A stretch of 64,000 nucleotides of DNA from Lineolata rhizophorae (taxonomy: Eukaryota; Ascomycota; Dothideomycetes; Lineolatales; Lineolataceae). Under the pieces are notes generated by a model that saw nothing but the letters and a program-made list of their open reading frames with translations, was not told where the DNA came from and did no database searches. The position numbers and the translations under genes are program-made. Positions 23,145 to 35,226 of this stretch are shown here, piece after piece (the first letter of the stretch is position 1; each line of letters starts with the position of its first letter). The stretch covers positions 235,916 to 299,915 of the forward strand of contig MU001690.1 of NCBI GenBank assembly GCA_010093515.1, in the 5' to 3' direction.

Positions 23145-24045
23145 TTATTGAAGATTGACAAAAAGACCTCCATCAACTAGTAATTGTGCGCCTGTCTGGA
23201 GTACGTTAGGCTTCTAGAGGAACTAGATCCAATATTCGCGTTCGCGAAGGCTCCGGACTTACCACATAAGCCGAGAGATCGCTAGCGAGAAAGACGGCTG
23301 GGCCAGTCAGGTCCTGGGGAGTTCCAAGCCTGCCAAGAGGAATGCGGCTCTCCAAGTACTTACGCTTTCCTTCGCTTCCAAGGTCCCTTGCGTTTAGCTG
23401 GGTTTTGATAGTGCCTGGCAGCAAAGCGTTGCAACGGATGTTGTGCTTGCCAAGAGCGCATGCGGCTGATTGCGTTAAACTAAGTACACCGGCCTTGGTA
23501 GGAGTATAATGTACTTGCTGACTCCCACCGACGAGTGCAGAGATAGACGACATCCCAATTATACTCCCACCGAACCCCTGGCGTACCATCTCTCGCGCTG
23601 CTTCTCGGGTAGCGTGAAAGGCGCCACCGAGATTAGTTGACACAGTAAGCTCAAAAAGGCTCGCATCAACTCTACTAGTATTTAGTACCTCTATAGAAAC
23701 TAGATAGGGTACCTTGAAACGAAATACTCACGACAAGAAGTCCGCAAATTCGCAGATTCCGGCGTTGCTAACAAAGACATCGAGCTTGCCGAAATTCCTC
23801 ACAGTTTCAGCCACCAGCCGTTCTGCCGTCTTGAGCTTTGTAATGTCCCCGGGCACTGCAATCATTCTGGAGCCGGAAGAAGCCTCAGACTGCATGGCTT
23901 CGAAGTTCGATACCGATTGTTTGTCTCCAAGATGATTTACGGCAACGCTGGCGCCCTGATTGATGTACTCGAGTGCAATTGCACGGCCGATTCCAGTGAC
24001 GCCGCCTGTTATGGCTGCTGATTTATGCTTGAGAAGGCCCGCCAT
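23145..24045 (-). CDS. LRA1: L-rhamnose 1-dehydrogenase-like SDR
   Basis: SDR that in fungi oxidises L-rhamnose to the lactone, the first step of the non-phosphorylating L-rhamnose pathway in the cytosol. Three exons: 24045-23732, 23671-23263 and 23195-23145 (257 residues); introns of 60 and 67 bp. The start is the ATG of MAGLLKHKSAAITGG; the open frame continues upstream but has no ATG. Visible motifs: TGGVTGIG at 13-20, SNAG at 93-96, the serine region MSSISALVGG, and the catalytic YTPTK at 160-164. VSNAGICEF, HYTPTKAGVLSL, IRCNALLPGTI and the end GAQLLVDGGLFVNLQ are very close to my recollection of the characterised yeast (Scheffersomyces) enzyme, which drives the specific call. No other rhamnose-pathway gene is in the window. 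It is divergent from ROK1. Another sugar substrate cannot be excluded. Confidence 0.78.
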
Positions 24046-24772
24046 CGTCCTGTTTGGCTCCCAGAACCTCCGAAAAGCTTTCAACTCTTGGAATAAGATG
24101 GCGACAGACGTGTACGGTAGACGTTGGATTGACCTCGAGGGGTGAACATTGTAGGAAGGCAAAGATCACTCAGCCTGACGTTGGCAGCAAAAAGTATGCT
24201 ATTAAGCTCCGTCCCAAGACGTTACACTAGAAAAGATGTCGTGCTACTTGGAAGGGAACATGCCAGTATTACAAACCTACGCGTCGTAAAAATCATTGGC
24301 AACTGGCTTGAAAATGCAAAGAGTATTGATTCATAGAGACAAAGCTTTTGCATACTACTTGGCCTAGTCGGCCAGTGACGAAGATCTTAGAAGCCTAACC
24401 CAGGAATGCAAACACCTGCGCAACGAGACCCTAGGACAAAGACGCGCCGGTGAGAACATTTGAGTGCACTACGGTAGAAGCATCACGTGCCAGAAATCTT
24501 GGCGCTAATTTCCTGTACACCGCGGACCGAGGCGAAGTGGGTCCGTGCACCTTCCTTCAGACGTCGCCAAAATTTCTTGTCGCACGGTCTTGCTCACCAT
24601 GCCAGGTTTCCACGACTTCACGGAGTACATATGCCGCGGATGAACACGCCGTAGCAAAAAAGGGTTCGGAGGTGCTTGAAAAAGTTTGGAAAGTTTGGAA
24701 AACTAATTCCTTTCGCTATTTGGGGCCCCGTTGATCCTTGCAACCGCTTCTCGGACTCCTCACGATTGCACC
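24046..24772. promoter_or_regulatory. Divergent promoter region LRA1 / ROK1
   Basis: 727 bp between two divergent ATGs, with short frames only. No operator or factor site could be assigned with confidence. Confidence 0.35.
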
Positions 24773-27031
24773 ATGGACGCCTTCAAAATCCTATCAAGGT
24801 CCACAAAGCTTTCGACGAACTCACCGCGGAAAGGGTCGGCTTCAAAGACACCCTCAAGCGGCCAGCCGAATACGCCTCAACTCTTCGGGCGCGATGTGGC
24901 TACATCTGCCGAATCTGCTAGCAGAAAACGAAAGAGAGAAGGACAAGGCACGGCGTCTGGAAAAGTGGCTGACAGCGTTGTGCCCGATCTTGACATTTTC
25001 CCTTTGGCAGAAAATTTTGACAACGTCCCGGCGCTAGGATCTGGTGTAGCGCCACAAAATGAAGTGACTCAGCCTGCTGGTAGTTCAGTCACCTCGGTCC
25101 TGCTTGCGCCGGAAGAAGGTGGGCAGGAACTTCTTAGTGAGGGCGAATGTAAGCGGCTTTTACGACTTCATAAGTTGAAGGTCACGCTTCTTCAGGATGC
25201 AGAAATCACCAAATCTATGCGAACACAAGAAGCGGGAATGGCAAAGCGAACCAGGTCACAACTGTTTCCTCAGCCCCTGGTGTCGTTCAACCAATTGGAG
25301 AGCCGATACAGCTTGAACTCTAAATTAGGCGCAAACCTGCGCGCGAATGGGTACACCGTCCCCACCGAGGTGCAGCTTGGAAGCCTACCTTTACTGTTGC
25401 AGTCTCAACCGAGGCGCCAGCATCTAAACTCACCAAACATGGTTCCGGACGATGCAGACAAAAAAGGTCTCCACTGGGACGTTGATCTTCTAGCGGTAGC
25501 TCCAACAGGGAGCGGGAAAACACTGGCATTTTTGATACCTGTCGTCAATGCACTGGCAAAGGAACGCTCTCCCCCGTTGCACATGCTGAGAGAGGAGACC
25601 GGAAAAGGCGGCCCAGTGGCCGTCGTGGTAGCTCCAACGAAAGAGCTGGCAAATCAAATTGTCAATGAGGCTCGGAAACTTGCCTTAGGAACCAGCTTGA
25701 GAATCTCCCGACTCCGAAAAGGCCAACGTATATCTGCACCACGAGCTGAAGACAACACTGATGGAGGCTGCGAAGTCTCTAGTGAAGAGAGTAATGTAAG
25801 CTTTGGAGGAAATACCGCTTGTGCTGCGCGTTCAAATTTATGCAAAAAAGGGGCCAAAAAACAACCTATCCTGAAAGCCGACGTTCTTGTTTCGACCCCC
25901 CTACTTCTTTTAAGCGCGATTGAGTCGGGACCCAACAACACGTCCCCTCTTTCAACTGTACGACACCTCATCCTGGACGAAGCTGATGTCCTCCTGGATC
26001 CTCTGTTTCGGGAGCAGACGCTCAAGATTTGGTACAGTTGTACCCATCCACTCCTACGTGTGAGGCTGTGGTCAGCAACTATGGGTTCAAGCATTGAAGA
26101 AATTGCCTTGACTACTATTAATGACCGCTGGAACAGGTTGCCTTCAACGGCCAAGAAGTCCGTTCAGCAACCTCCTGTGGTGCGCCTTGTCGTAGGGCTT
26201 AAAGACACCGCAGTACCAAATGTGGCACATGCCCTGACGTACGCAGCAACTGAACAAGGGAAACTTATCGCTGTGCGGCAGATGTTACATCCAACCATGC
26301 CCTCAGCCGGGACTGGGCCCGTACTCAGACCTCCGTTCCTTATTTTTACGCAAACCATTCAGCGTGCGATTGCGCTGCACGCAGAACTGCTTTATGACAT
26401 TCCTGCAGAGGCCGGAGGCCGAGCTAGGATCGCAGTGTTGCATGCAGAACTTTCGGACACCACGCGCGACGAAATCATGACTCGGTTTCGGCTTGGTGAG
26501 ATATGGGTTCTGATCACCACAGATCTACTGGCTCGAGGAGTTGACTTCAGGGGGGTAAATGGAGTGGTCAATTATGATGTTCCAAACTCAGCAGCGGCTT
26601 ATGTGCACCGAGTTGGGCGAACAGCGCGCGCTGGAAGAGAAGGAGGTGTTGCTGTAACACTGTACACAAAAGAGGACATACCGTACGTCAAGAATGTGGC
26701 AAATGTGATTGCCGCAAGCCAGAAATCTCGAGGAGCTTGCGAAGGAGAGCTGCACGGGATTGAACGGTGGCTCTTGGATTCTTTGCCGACACCATCAAAG
26801 CGAGATAAACAAAGACTGAAGAAGAGGGGTGTGGAGGCTAGGCGACCTGATCATTACGGCAAAAATGCCTCAAAGACTCGCATTAGTACCAAGAGTGGGT
26901 TCGAAAGAAGAATTGAAAGTAATCGGAAAGGTGCCATTCGAGGTACCAAAAATCGAACTCAACACGACCGAAGAAGCGGCCAAGATTTATCTTCGGCCGA
27001 CGACACGGATTTTGTAGGGTTTGACGATTGA
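24773..27031 (+). CDS. ROK1: DEAD-box ATP-dependent RNA helicase ROK1
   Basis: Nucleolar RNA helicase needed for early 18S rRNA processing and 40S assembly (DDX52 in animals). One uninterrupted frame of 752 residues; the ATG at 24,773 (CACCATGG context) is the first in frame. Motifs in order: Q-motif region near residue 195-215 (NGYTVPTEVQ), motif I APTGSGKT near 243-250, Ia PTKELANQI, motif II LDEADVLLD near 402-410, motif III SATM near 433, then in the C-terminal domain TTDLLARGVDFRGV near 582-595 and HRVGRTARAG near 611-620. MDAFKILSRSTKLS at the start and the Lys/Arg-rich tail are typical of Rok1. A spacer of about 60 residues between motifs Ia and II, rich in Glu/Asp and Ser, is a common fungal feature. 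Intronless, unlike most neighbours. Confidence 0.9.
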   Translation: MDAFKILSRSTKLSTNSPRKGSASKTPSSGQPNTPQLFGRDVATSAESASRKRKREGQGTASGKVADSVVPDLDIFPLAENFDNVPALGSGVAPQNEVTQPAGSSVTSVLLAPEEGGQELLSEGECKRLLRLHKLKVTLLQDAEITKSMRTQEAGMAKRTRSQLFPQPLVSFNQLESRYSLNSKLGANLRANGYTVPTEVQLGSLPLLLQSQPRRQHLNSPNMVPDDADKKGLHWDVDLLAVAPTGSGKTLAFLIPVVNALAKERSPPLHMLREETGKGGPVAVVVAPTKELANQIVNEARKLALGTSLRISRLRKGQRISAPRAEDNTDGGCEVSSEESNVSFGGNTACAARSNLCKKGAKKQPILKADVLVSTPLLLLSAIESGPNNTSPLSTVRHLILDEADVLLDPLFREQTLKIWYSCTHPLLRVRLWSATMGSSIEEIALTTINDRWNRLPSTAKKSVQQPPVVRLVVGLKDTAVPNVAHALTYAATEQGKLIAVRQMLHPTMPSAGTGPVLRPPFLIFTQTIQRAIALHAELLYDIPAEAGGRARIAVLHAELSDTTRDEIMTRFRLGEIWVLITTDLLARGVDFRGVNGVVNYDVPNSAAAYVHRVGRTARAGREGGVAVTLYTKEDIPYVKNVANVIAASQKSRGACEGELHGIERWLLDSLPTPSKRDKQRLKKRGVEARRPDHYGKNASKTRISTKSGFERRIESNRKGAIRGTKNRTQHDRRSGQDLSSADDTDFVGFDD

Positions 27032-27520
27032 GTAGCTAGTAAACAGGAATGATCCGGGTTACGAATTCGCGATTCGTTCCAGGTGTCTGTCGATGCCATT
27101 GTTCTCGTGCCATTGAAATAGAGTTCACTGCCTTGATGTATTTTATGGAAGTATTAGGCAATCCAAGAGTGTCGAAATTCCAATTGCATGGTAAATTCTA
27201 AATCCTTACCTACATTGCAAGGAGATCTCTAATGACGAAACAGAAACTCAAGTTATTTACAAAGATCCAAGTTGCGACAATCAAACCTCGCACGACATGC
27301 CTAAACATTGTCTCCATAATTTCTGCTAATCCCAACGAGACAGTATCAAGCCGGGTACTCTTCGGGTGGGAATGCAATTCTTCCATGCCCGAAGTGGCCT
27401 GCAACGACAGATGAGGCCAAAGCTCGTTTCTGAGCACCGATCGAGGCCCAGATTTGAGTTAGCTCATGTGCTTCCATTTAGAGGTCTGTGGTTCATTGTG
27501 GTAGTGACATATTTGGGCCT
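27032..27520. other. Convergent intergenic space ROK1 / GH16
   Basis: 489 bp between converging stops; expected to hold both 3' UTRs. Short frames only. Confidence 0.45.
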
Positions 27521-29214
27521 CTAGGGGCACGCTCCTTGCTGCCACATCTTGACGGACTTTACCGTCATTCCGCGATCGTCTCCGTCACCCCAGGTGGGCA
27601 GCCATTTACCAGCGGCCCTCAAGAAGTCAGCGGCAGCGCTGGTACTGTCATCTAACCACGGCTTTTCCCCCTTTCCGTCCCTATAGGGAGTGCGTTAGTC
27701 AAGGAATAAGCTCGTACCCTGAGTGACCTTACTGAAACCATCCATTTCGACTACCAACAGCAACATTCAAAATCAAGAAGAACTCTTGGTCAAAAGGAGT
27801 ATTGGCGTTGCCTGTATGTGACCATGGGTCCTCGAGAAGCGATGAATTCTCAGTTTGTTCCGCGAAGTAACCGCGCTGCCACATGTTCTTTTTGCCTTTG
27901 AAGTCGTAATATAAAACCTGGCGAAGACGACTGTCGATATAGGTGAATATATAGTCGCTTGACCATTCGATGCCGAATGTATGAAAACCTTTCGTATAGT
28001 CCGTTCTCCGGAGGGCTTTTCCACGACTACTCCGCCAGTATGCATCGGTCTTCGGTGTGGGCCCTGTGACTATCAGCGATCCTGATTCAACGGTCTTCCG
28101 GACGACTAACTACAAACCCCAATGTAGTGTACTGATGACGACATCGCGACCGCCTTCGCTATACTCGACTTCGTTGCCGCGAGATTCCATGATGTCGATC
28201 TCACCACTTGCTGGCCAAGCTCCGTAGACTGAATCCTCAGGCATCATCCCTATGCTGGTTAGCTGCTAGAGGAGCGCCAAACGCATCTGATGACTTACAG
28301 ATTGCTGGCCACAGCCAATCCCCAGCAGGAAGCTTGGCTGTAACCTCTACCCTGCCATATTTCACCGTCTTCTTGCCCTTGGTTGACAATCTCGCCGAAC
28401 GCACAGGCGGAAGCGTCGCACCGGTGGTGGCATTGGATCGAATGGCGCATGCCATATTGTTAGACCCAGTGCAGGAACTATCTCCGCCAGCGCGCGTAAG
28501 GTTCAGCGAGTACCCGTCAAATATTTGGTCAGTTGTGATATCGGTGGTTTCGTTTGTCAAAGTAGGAATGATGTGCAGTCCATTGCTATCCACAAAAGAG
28601 TTCGAACTATCTGTGGTAGTCCAGTCGAAGGATCCAGTGCCGAACCCGTTGATCTACAAGCCCAGCTATTCAGTGAACCGCCGTGACACAGTATCGAGGC
28701 AACTTACCTGTACTTCGTGACTCCAAAAATCTTCGTTGAGCGTCGAGAAATCATCGTTCATCACCAGGCAGTACTACAGCACATGGTCAGTCTAGTTACC
28801 CATGCAAGTGCAAGGCCGTACTGACTTCGTAGTGGGATGCTTGATCATTTGCGAGGTACCATGTATAGCCGCTCAAGCACAGAGCAATGACAAAGAAACC
28901 CCAGATGATATAGTTGTTGTACTTTGTACGATTCATTCTCTTGTCGGATCGCCATGGCTGCTCGTAACTATGGTTCTGGAGTTAATGTCGGATATTTTTG
29001 AATGAAGGCCATACTGTACGTACTCTCCCTTCAGGCGATAGCTCTTGAATTTGTGCCTGGTTCGACGCGGGGCTGGCGCCGGGTCAGATTCCGAGCGCGC
29101 ATGGATCCCGTCGTTCGAGAATGTACATAATTCGTGCTCATATGAGGAACAGTTAGACTGCATTTGGGCACTTGGAGCTAGCCCGTCACTGTCAAGATGG
29201 TGTCGTGAATCCAT
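27521..29214 (-). CDS. Membrane-anchored glycoside hydrolase family 16 (beta-1,3-glucanase-like)
   Basis: Predicted endo-beta-1,3(4)-glucanase or glucan-modifying enzyme of GH16, facing the cell wall. Seven exons: 29214-29024, 28967-28826, 28773-28708, 28653-28299, 28249-28118, 28063-27733 and 27680-27521 (458 residues). The six introns are 49-56 bp. Residues 1-75 form a polar, Arg-rich cytosolic tail; a single membrane helix (NNYIIWGFFVIALCLSGY) follows near 80-98, so it is a type II protein with no cleaved signal. The catalytic signature GEIDIMES gives nucleophile E268, D270 and acid/base E273. LWPAIWMMPEDSVYGAWPASGE, HWGPTPKTDAYWR and PWLDDSTSAAADF match the fungal GNBP-like GH16 group. 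It is divergent from the large GT2 synthase across 2.3 kb, which supports a cell-wall role. Confidence 0.87.
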
Positions 29215-31483
29215 GAGATTGAAAAATGGATGGAGTATAAAACAGATGACCCGACTGAAGAAAGTCGTAGGTAGATGGGAACAGCTGCGATACTAAGGAA
29301 GGCGCGGTCCACTGCGAAAACTGGATTGAATGAGGGCCCCCCGGTTGCTTAGTGGTTGCGAGCTTGGCAAAAACTCAAGTAACGGGACAATAACAAAACG
29401 AAGGACTAGTATGAGCCTGAAGGGCACCGTCAGGGAGTGTGAGAGCGAATTCTTACGGTCTCTTCAGGCTCCCGAAACGAATGTATGGGCGTGGAAGGCA
29501 ATCCAAGAAAAGACACCCCATGTGCATACTGGGAACCCGCTAGGGATAGGAACGTCCAAATGGGGTACCAACTCTAATGTCGGCTGGGCACGATAAAATT
29601 ACTGCTACGGACGGGCACCTGGGGTGTGAAGCGGCAGGCCAGAGCGAGGCCGGGACCATGTTCTAGGAGGGCATTGCGAGCGCCTCCCTTGCAGTTGCCG
29701 TCCGCGGCTGCGCCCAATCTCCAAACCCCCCTGGCAGCGTGTCAATCGACGCGGCTAGACTCCCCTGCAGGCGAGCGCGGGCGATAACTCTGTCGCCTCT
29801 GACGCTATCTGTGCCGCGCTTCCAGGGACCGAGATGGAAATCTGCTTCGTTCCCCATGGCCCAACCTGGCCGAAAGGCTGGTGGCGGCAGCCACATGCGA
29901 TCGGGCGCCTCAGAGCATTCAGCGCTTGGCTCCTTTTCAGCCCAGATTGCCCGTCCAGGTTGGGGAGACAGACGGTCCTTGGCGGATAGACAGCAGGGTT
30001 GGTGGCCGGTACCTGGCGCTACTGTACATAGGCGGGACGCGGCTATCAACGTGGCGAGGGCGCGATAAGGCCAATCCCAGAGTGGCTCGAGTCCAAGCGT
30101 GAGGACAGGCATAGCGGTCAGTCGCGCGATCAAAAGCCATTTCGGAGCGGTTTCTGCGGAGGGCCGCCGAGCTCCAAGGCGTGCGCTCTCTGCCTTTCTT
30201 CGCACGCCAGGAGAAGGCAAGGCCAGGACGGGCCCGTCGCGAGTTTCTTTCGTGCGTTGTTGCTTTTTGCCTGATTCGGGGGCCGGCGAGCCGCTGTGGC
30301 AGAGCCGGGCGTGGCTTGGCTCGGCTACATAGCAGGCGGACGCAACCCTGGCGCTGGAGCCGAGGGGTGTGGCGGCCCGGCCGTGCGGTTGGCTCGCCGG
30401 GCCCCTAGCGCGTCGCGCTCCTTGCGCGCTCTTCAACCTCACTTGTCCTTCTCCTCGACGATTATCTCCTCCATTCCCCACGTCGCGGCGCCGGCTAACC
30501 CAGGGGCAGCACACCATTTTTTCTTGGCTATTTCCGTTAGAACCGCCCGATCGTCTCCGGCGATCACCGAGGCCTCTGCCAAGTTTTCTGTTTGAACGCC
30601 ACGCTCCACCCCTGCGTTTGGTGCACATACCGTCGAGCGTGCGCTTGGTGCTGGACTTGCATCCATTCCCTTATGTCGCGGCCCCGGCCAAAGGCGCGCC
30701 GCGCTTTGGCGCATTCCCACTACCTACCTAGTCAACTACCTGGCGCTCCCTCCGTGATTTGATAGCCCCTTCGGCTGATGGACGGGGCAGTAGCCGAGCT
30801 TTTGCCGGAGTCTGTTTGTTTTCCCGTGCTGTGTGAAGCTCGAGGCGAGCCGGAATGGATCGCGATTGTATAGAGTCTAAAGTTAGCAATCGCGTCTCGG
30901 GAGAGTATTGATCGAGCAGCCATGCCAACCCATCGCTGCCTGGCGCGACCTATCACCTTTGAGCTGGAGCGGTTCAGTTGACGACTTGTCAATGGAACCG
31001 TTCGTCCCGCAATCCGACGTTCATTTGAGAGGCTCGTGACAGCCGCCTTGTGGCTGTGGACCCTTCCTGTTTTGGTCAGAAGCTTCAGTTCGGGGCAGTT
31101 AGTTGAAGCGTCGGGTGGTGTAGCTTGCCCCCTCCCGTCGCGCGAGCCAGTGGCCTGGGCTCACACTGTCATTTCTTATTTAGGTAATGACGCGACCCCT
31201 GTGACGATAGTTCCGTTGAACGCAGCCCTGTTCGGCAGAGGGGGCCCAGAACGTCTGTCCATTGCTTCATCAGTTCTTGTTCCCTCCATCCTCCCTTGGG
31301 GCTTCTCATCATGAAGTAGCCATCCTTCGCTTTGCAGCGACTTGGTGATCTCTAGTTCACATCCATTCGTTTAGTTTTTCATTATTCGCTCGTTTCCACA
31401 TAGTTTTTTTCAGTCTATATTAATCCCTAGGGCTCTACAGCTTATAGACACTCGTTAATACGGCCACGTTCACGAGCGGCCTT
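29215..31483. promoter_or_regulatory. Long divergent upstream region GH16 / GT2 synthase
   Basis: 2.27 kb between two divergent start codons. The middle (about 29,660-30,730) is GC-rich and holds a domain-less 321-codon minus-strand frame that I reject as compositional. Pyrimidine-rich DNA (31,330-31,420) lies just before the GT2 start. CTACCTACCTAG occurs near 30,720. Confidence 0.4.
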
Positions 31484-34400
31484 ATGTCGCAACCTCCATC
31501 TCCCCGTTTCGGGTCATTTGGGGACGTGGGGAGTCGGGGCAGTGGAGGTCGTCACCTTACAGCAAACATTGATGACCTTTCTCGGTATAAGGCTGTACGC
31601 TATTCCTCTCGACTCGTTTTGACTTCTTTCTAAGAATGAAATTTAGATGGTCAACTACCTTTATGGCCGCATATCAGCAAGTCAATGGCTCGCACCATCA
31701 CACTCGCCTGCCTACAATTGTAGAGGTGTTCTGCTACGGAAAAGTCGTGGTGCTTATGTGGGCAATCCGGATCCTATTCCAAGCCAACTTCTTGCCGCCG
31801 TCCAAAAATTGAATGTTGAGGTGGCTTTTACCATGCACACAGAGACAACCCAGACCATCATCTCGACACTGGAAAAGGATCAGACCGAAATTGTCTTGCG
31901 CAATGGCTCCCAACTGCAAGTGGTGGATTCACTGATCGACATTGCGTCGGGCTGCTCCAATGTCAAGAAATTCCAATACGCATGCCTAGTTCGTCGGGAC
32001 AATATCGTTTTGGTATGGCACGACGAGCTCCAGAGTCTGCTCGGCCATGCCGCAGACCTTGAAGGACGACTTCTTTCGTTGGTAAGCCCAAATGTCCAGT
32101 AATTGGTTATGAACAACACTGATGTGCTATTAGATCTGGGGGACGGGGATTTCGCCATTCACACTCTTGGAAACACCAACAGGACCGGGTGCAGCGACTC
32201 CTATATCAGCCGCCTCTACTCCAACACCGTCGATCTACCGAGTCCCGAGGGAGAAGAAAACCGTGGCTGAATCTATCCGTGATGTCACACTCGAAGATGA
32301 AGAAAGCGGCAATGTCCCCGGAGAGTCGCTTTCCCGTCCGCTAATTTTGACCAGCTCTGTTTTTGTTGGACTCGGTGTCATGCTCATTATCTTTCTCCTT
32401 CTCGGGCTTTCAGCGTCGGACATGCTATTCGAAGCATTCATTGACGGAGACTGGACGCGGATGGCCCTGTTGGCGACGGTGCCCTTCATTTTCCTTCTTG
32501 GTTTGTTCTTCATCATCGTCATCTTCGGGAACATTTTCCAGGCCTTTGGCCCGATCACCAGTATCAAGACGAACTCGAGATTCTACTCGGCTATCAAACC
32601 AAGCATTTCTCGAGCATATGCGCAAGGCTTCTCTCCGCCTCATATCACCATTCAGATGCCCGTCTACAAAGAATCACTCGATGGCGTCATCATTCCTACA
32701 GTAACTAGCCTCAAGGCCGCAATCAGTCACTATGAAAGCCATGGAGGAACAGCATCAATTTTCGTCAACGACGATGGTATGAGGTATATTTCTCCTGCAG
32801 AAGCTCAAGCGCGGCAGGAATTCTACCACGACAACAATATAGGCTGGGTTGCTAGGCCACAAAACAATCAAGACGGCTATGTGCGGAAGGGTAAATTCAA
32901 GAAGGCTTCCAACATGAATTTTGCTCTCAATTTTTCGAATAGGGTTGAAGATATCCTGCTTGAAATGATTGACGAGAAGCAAAGGAATGAGAAGACGGAC
33001 GTCATCGACGACAATGAAGAAGAAGCCATGTACCAGGCTGCTTTGGATAAGGCCCTTGGGCAAGACAAGTTAGCCGTGGCCGCTGGTAACATTAGAGTCG
33101 GTGAATACATTCTTATCATTGACTCTGACACTCGCGTAGTATGTTATTTTCAAGCCTCTAGAACAAAATTGCCGATATGCTAACTGCTAGTAGCCGGTCG
33201 ACTGTCTCCTGTACGGTGCCGCAGAGATGTTCCTCTCTCCGGAAGTCGCAATCGTACAACATGCGGCTGGTGTCATGCAGGTTGCCTGTGACTATTTTGA
33301 GAATGGGATTACATACTTCACGAATCTCGTCTATACCACAGTACGATTCGCAGTTGGAAGTGGCGAGGTAGCTCCATTCGTCGGCCACAATGCGTTTCTC
33401 CGTTGGAAAGGTAAGTACTCTGTTCTGAAGATTCTCCCAGAGTTATAACTGACTTTCATTTGAAGCTGTCCAATCAGTCGGCGTGAAAGAAGAGAATGGT
33501 TATGTTGCTTATTGGTCAGAAAGTCATGTTTCTGAAGATTTCGATATAGCACTTCGTCTCCAGATCGCCGGAAACGTGGTGAGATTGGCAAGCTACCACG
33601 ATGGCGAATTCAAAGAAGGAGTTTCACTCACCATTTACGACGAACTCGCCCGATGGGAAAAGTATGATTTTATTGATCACATATCGGAATGGGCGTAGAT
33701 CTAACCGCTAATTCTAGGTACGCATACGGTTGCAACGAACTCGTATTTCATCCTATGCACACTTGGCTGTGGCGAGGTCCGTTCACTCCTTTGTTTGGCC
33801 GTTTTCTATGGTCAAATATGCAACTCTCGTCCAAGATCACCATCCTTGGCTACATCGTATCGTGTAAGGGACACTTCATGCGCCATGCGGATTTTGCGCT
33901 AACTCGAAAGAAGACTACTCCATTTCGTCGGGATTCCCTCTTACTCTCCTCAACTATTTCCTTATTGGATGGTTTAATGGCGAGCTCGACAAATTCTACA
34001 TGGAGTCCTGGAAAGGTAAATCGAAGAGGTTTTGCAGGAAGTGACGCACCTGCTAACGCAGTTAATAGTCTTCGTCAGTCTCATCGTAGTCTTCAATGGC
34101 ATGAGCAACGTATGTCTGGCAATTCTCCGGTACCGTCTGGGCGAGAAGTCTCTATGGGGAGCTCTATTAGAGAACTTCAAATGGATGCCTATGTTTACGG
34201 TGTTCTTTGGAGGGTTGTCATTCCATCTCAATCTTGCCTTGTTGGCTCACATGTTCCACATCGACATGCAATGGGGTGCCACAGCGAAAGAAGTAGAAAA
34301 CTCCAACTTCTTCAAGGAAATACCGAAGATTTTCAAGAGCTTCAAGTGGATGTACATTACCATGGTTCCGATCATCGGCGCTATGATCTACCTAGGCTGC

Positions 34401-34523
34401 TACGCTCCTCGAGGATGGGAAATTCAGGGTGCGACTGCAGTGGTTCCGCTCGCAGTCCAGGTGGGTTGCCACATCTTGATGCCATTTCTCCTGAATCCCG
34501 CTCTTATGGTCTTCAACTACTGA
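31484..34523 (+). CDS. Large multi-span family-2 glycosyltransferase (chitin/cellulose-synthase-like)
   Basis: Processive GT2 polysaccharide synthase of the plasma membrane; donor and polymer unknown. Eight exons: 31484-31594, 31647-32081, 32134-33138, 33194-33410, 33466-33661, 33718-33863, 33914-34015 and 34069-34523 (888 residues). All seven introns are 50-56 bp. The N-terminal 180 residues form a soluble domain (MVNYLYGRI, FQYACLVRRDNIVLVWHDE). Two membrane helices follow near 240-310, then the catalytic domain: ITIQMPVYKESLDG, NDDGMRYI, a Lys-rich stretch, DSDTRV near 512-517, SEDFD at 612-616 and ELARWEK near 648-654. Five or more hydrophobic helices complete it (for example FFGGLSFHLNLALLAHMF). 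The layout recalls CelA-type and chitin-synthase-like fungal GT2 proteins, but a specific class is not claimed. Divergent from the GH16 gene. Confidence 0.85.
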
Positions 34524-35226
34524 GCGAACTTTGTGGTCGGACTTTGTGGGCGGACTATCGTGGCTACGGATGGGTCGTGGGAACAAGCCTAGGGTTCATG
34601 GGGGCGAAGACTCTTTTTTTAGGCACCATAAAGTTCTTCATTTGGACAGGAGGAGTGTTTTCTTTTGCCTTTTCTTTTTTCTAAAAAGTTTTTAAAGAAA
34701 ATAGAAGAAGAGGAGCTATGCTACGGGGCGCAGAGGTGAGTGCAAAGGAGGGTTTACTTGATTATCGGAGTCTTCTAGGGTGTGGATACCAAATCCATTC
34801 GCTGTACATGTATACAGACAGGCATAATGTTTTAATTCGGCACATGGAATTTAGAAATAGATTCTAATGGTTAAAATGATAAGCAAAATCCCTTGATTCG
34901 TAACGAAAGTAGAAGATTGAATAAGTGCGCAATGCTACGTACTCTCTGTTGGTGCCGGCGTGTCGCAGGGACGGCACGTGCCCAGAGCTCTTCGGAGCTT
35001 GGCGGCGACAGCTCGCCAGCTAGACCACTCTATTCCACACAAGCCCCATGTCCGCGGCACCACGTAGCGCTGCCCGCTGCACTGCAACACCTCCTCGCTC
35101 TCATTTCTAATGCTTTTGCTATTGTCTGTCTTGTCATCTTAAACCCTTACACCACTGTGATTATCAACAGCCCGTCCTCTCGCTTCGCATCTCCGTCGGC
35201 CTTTCCGGCCGGCTCTGCCCTCAGCG
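34524..35226. other. Intergenic space GT2 synthase / SGF11
   Basis: 703 bp. It holds the GT2 3' end with T- and A-rich runs at 34,614-34,710 and the SGF11 upstream region. No gene recognised. Confidence 0.45.

Noticed and set aside
29663-30628. 321-codon minus-strand frame upstream of the GT2 synthase
   Set aside because: No domain, GC-rich, overlapped by equally open plus-strand frames; sits in the divergent upstream region.
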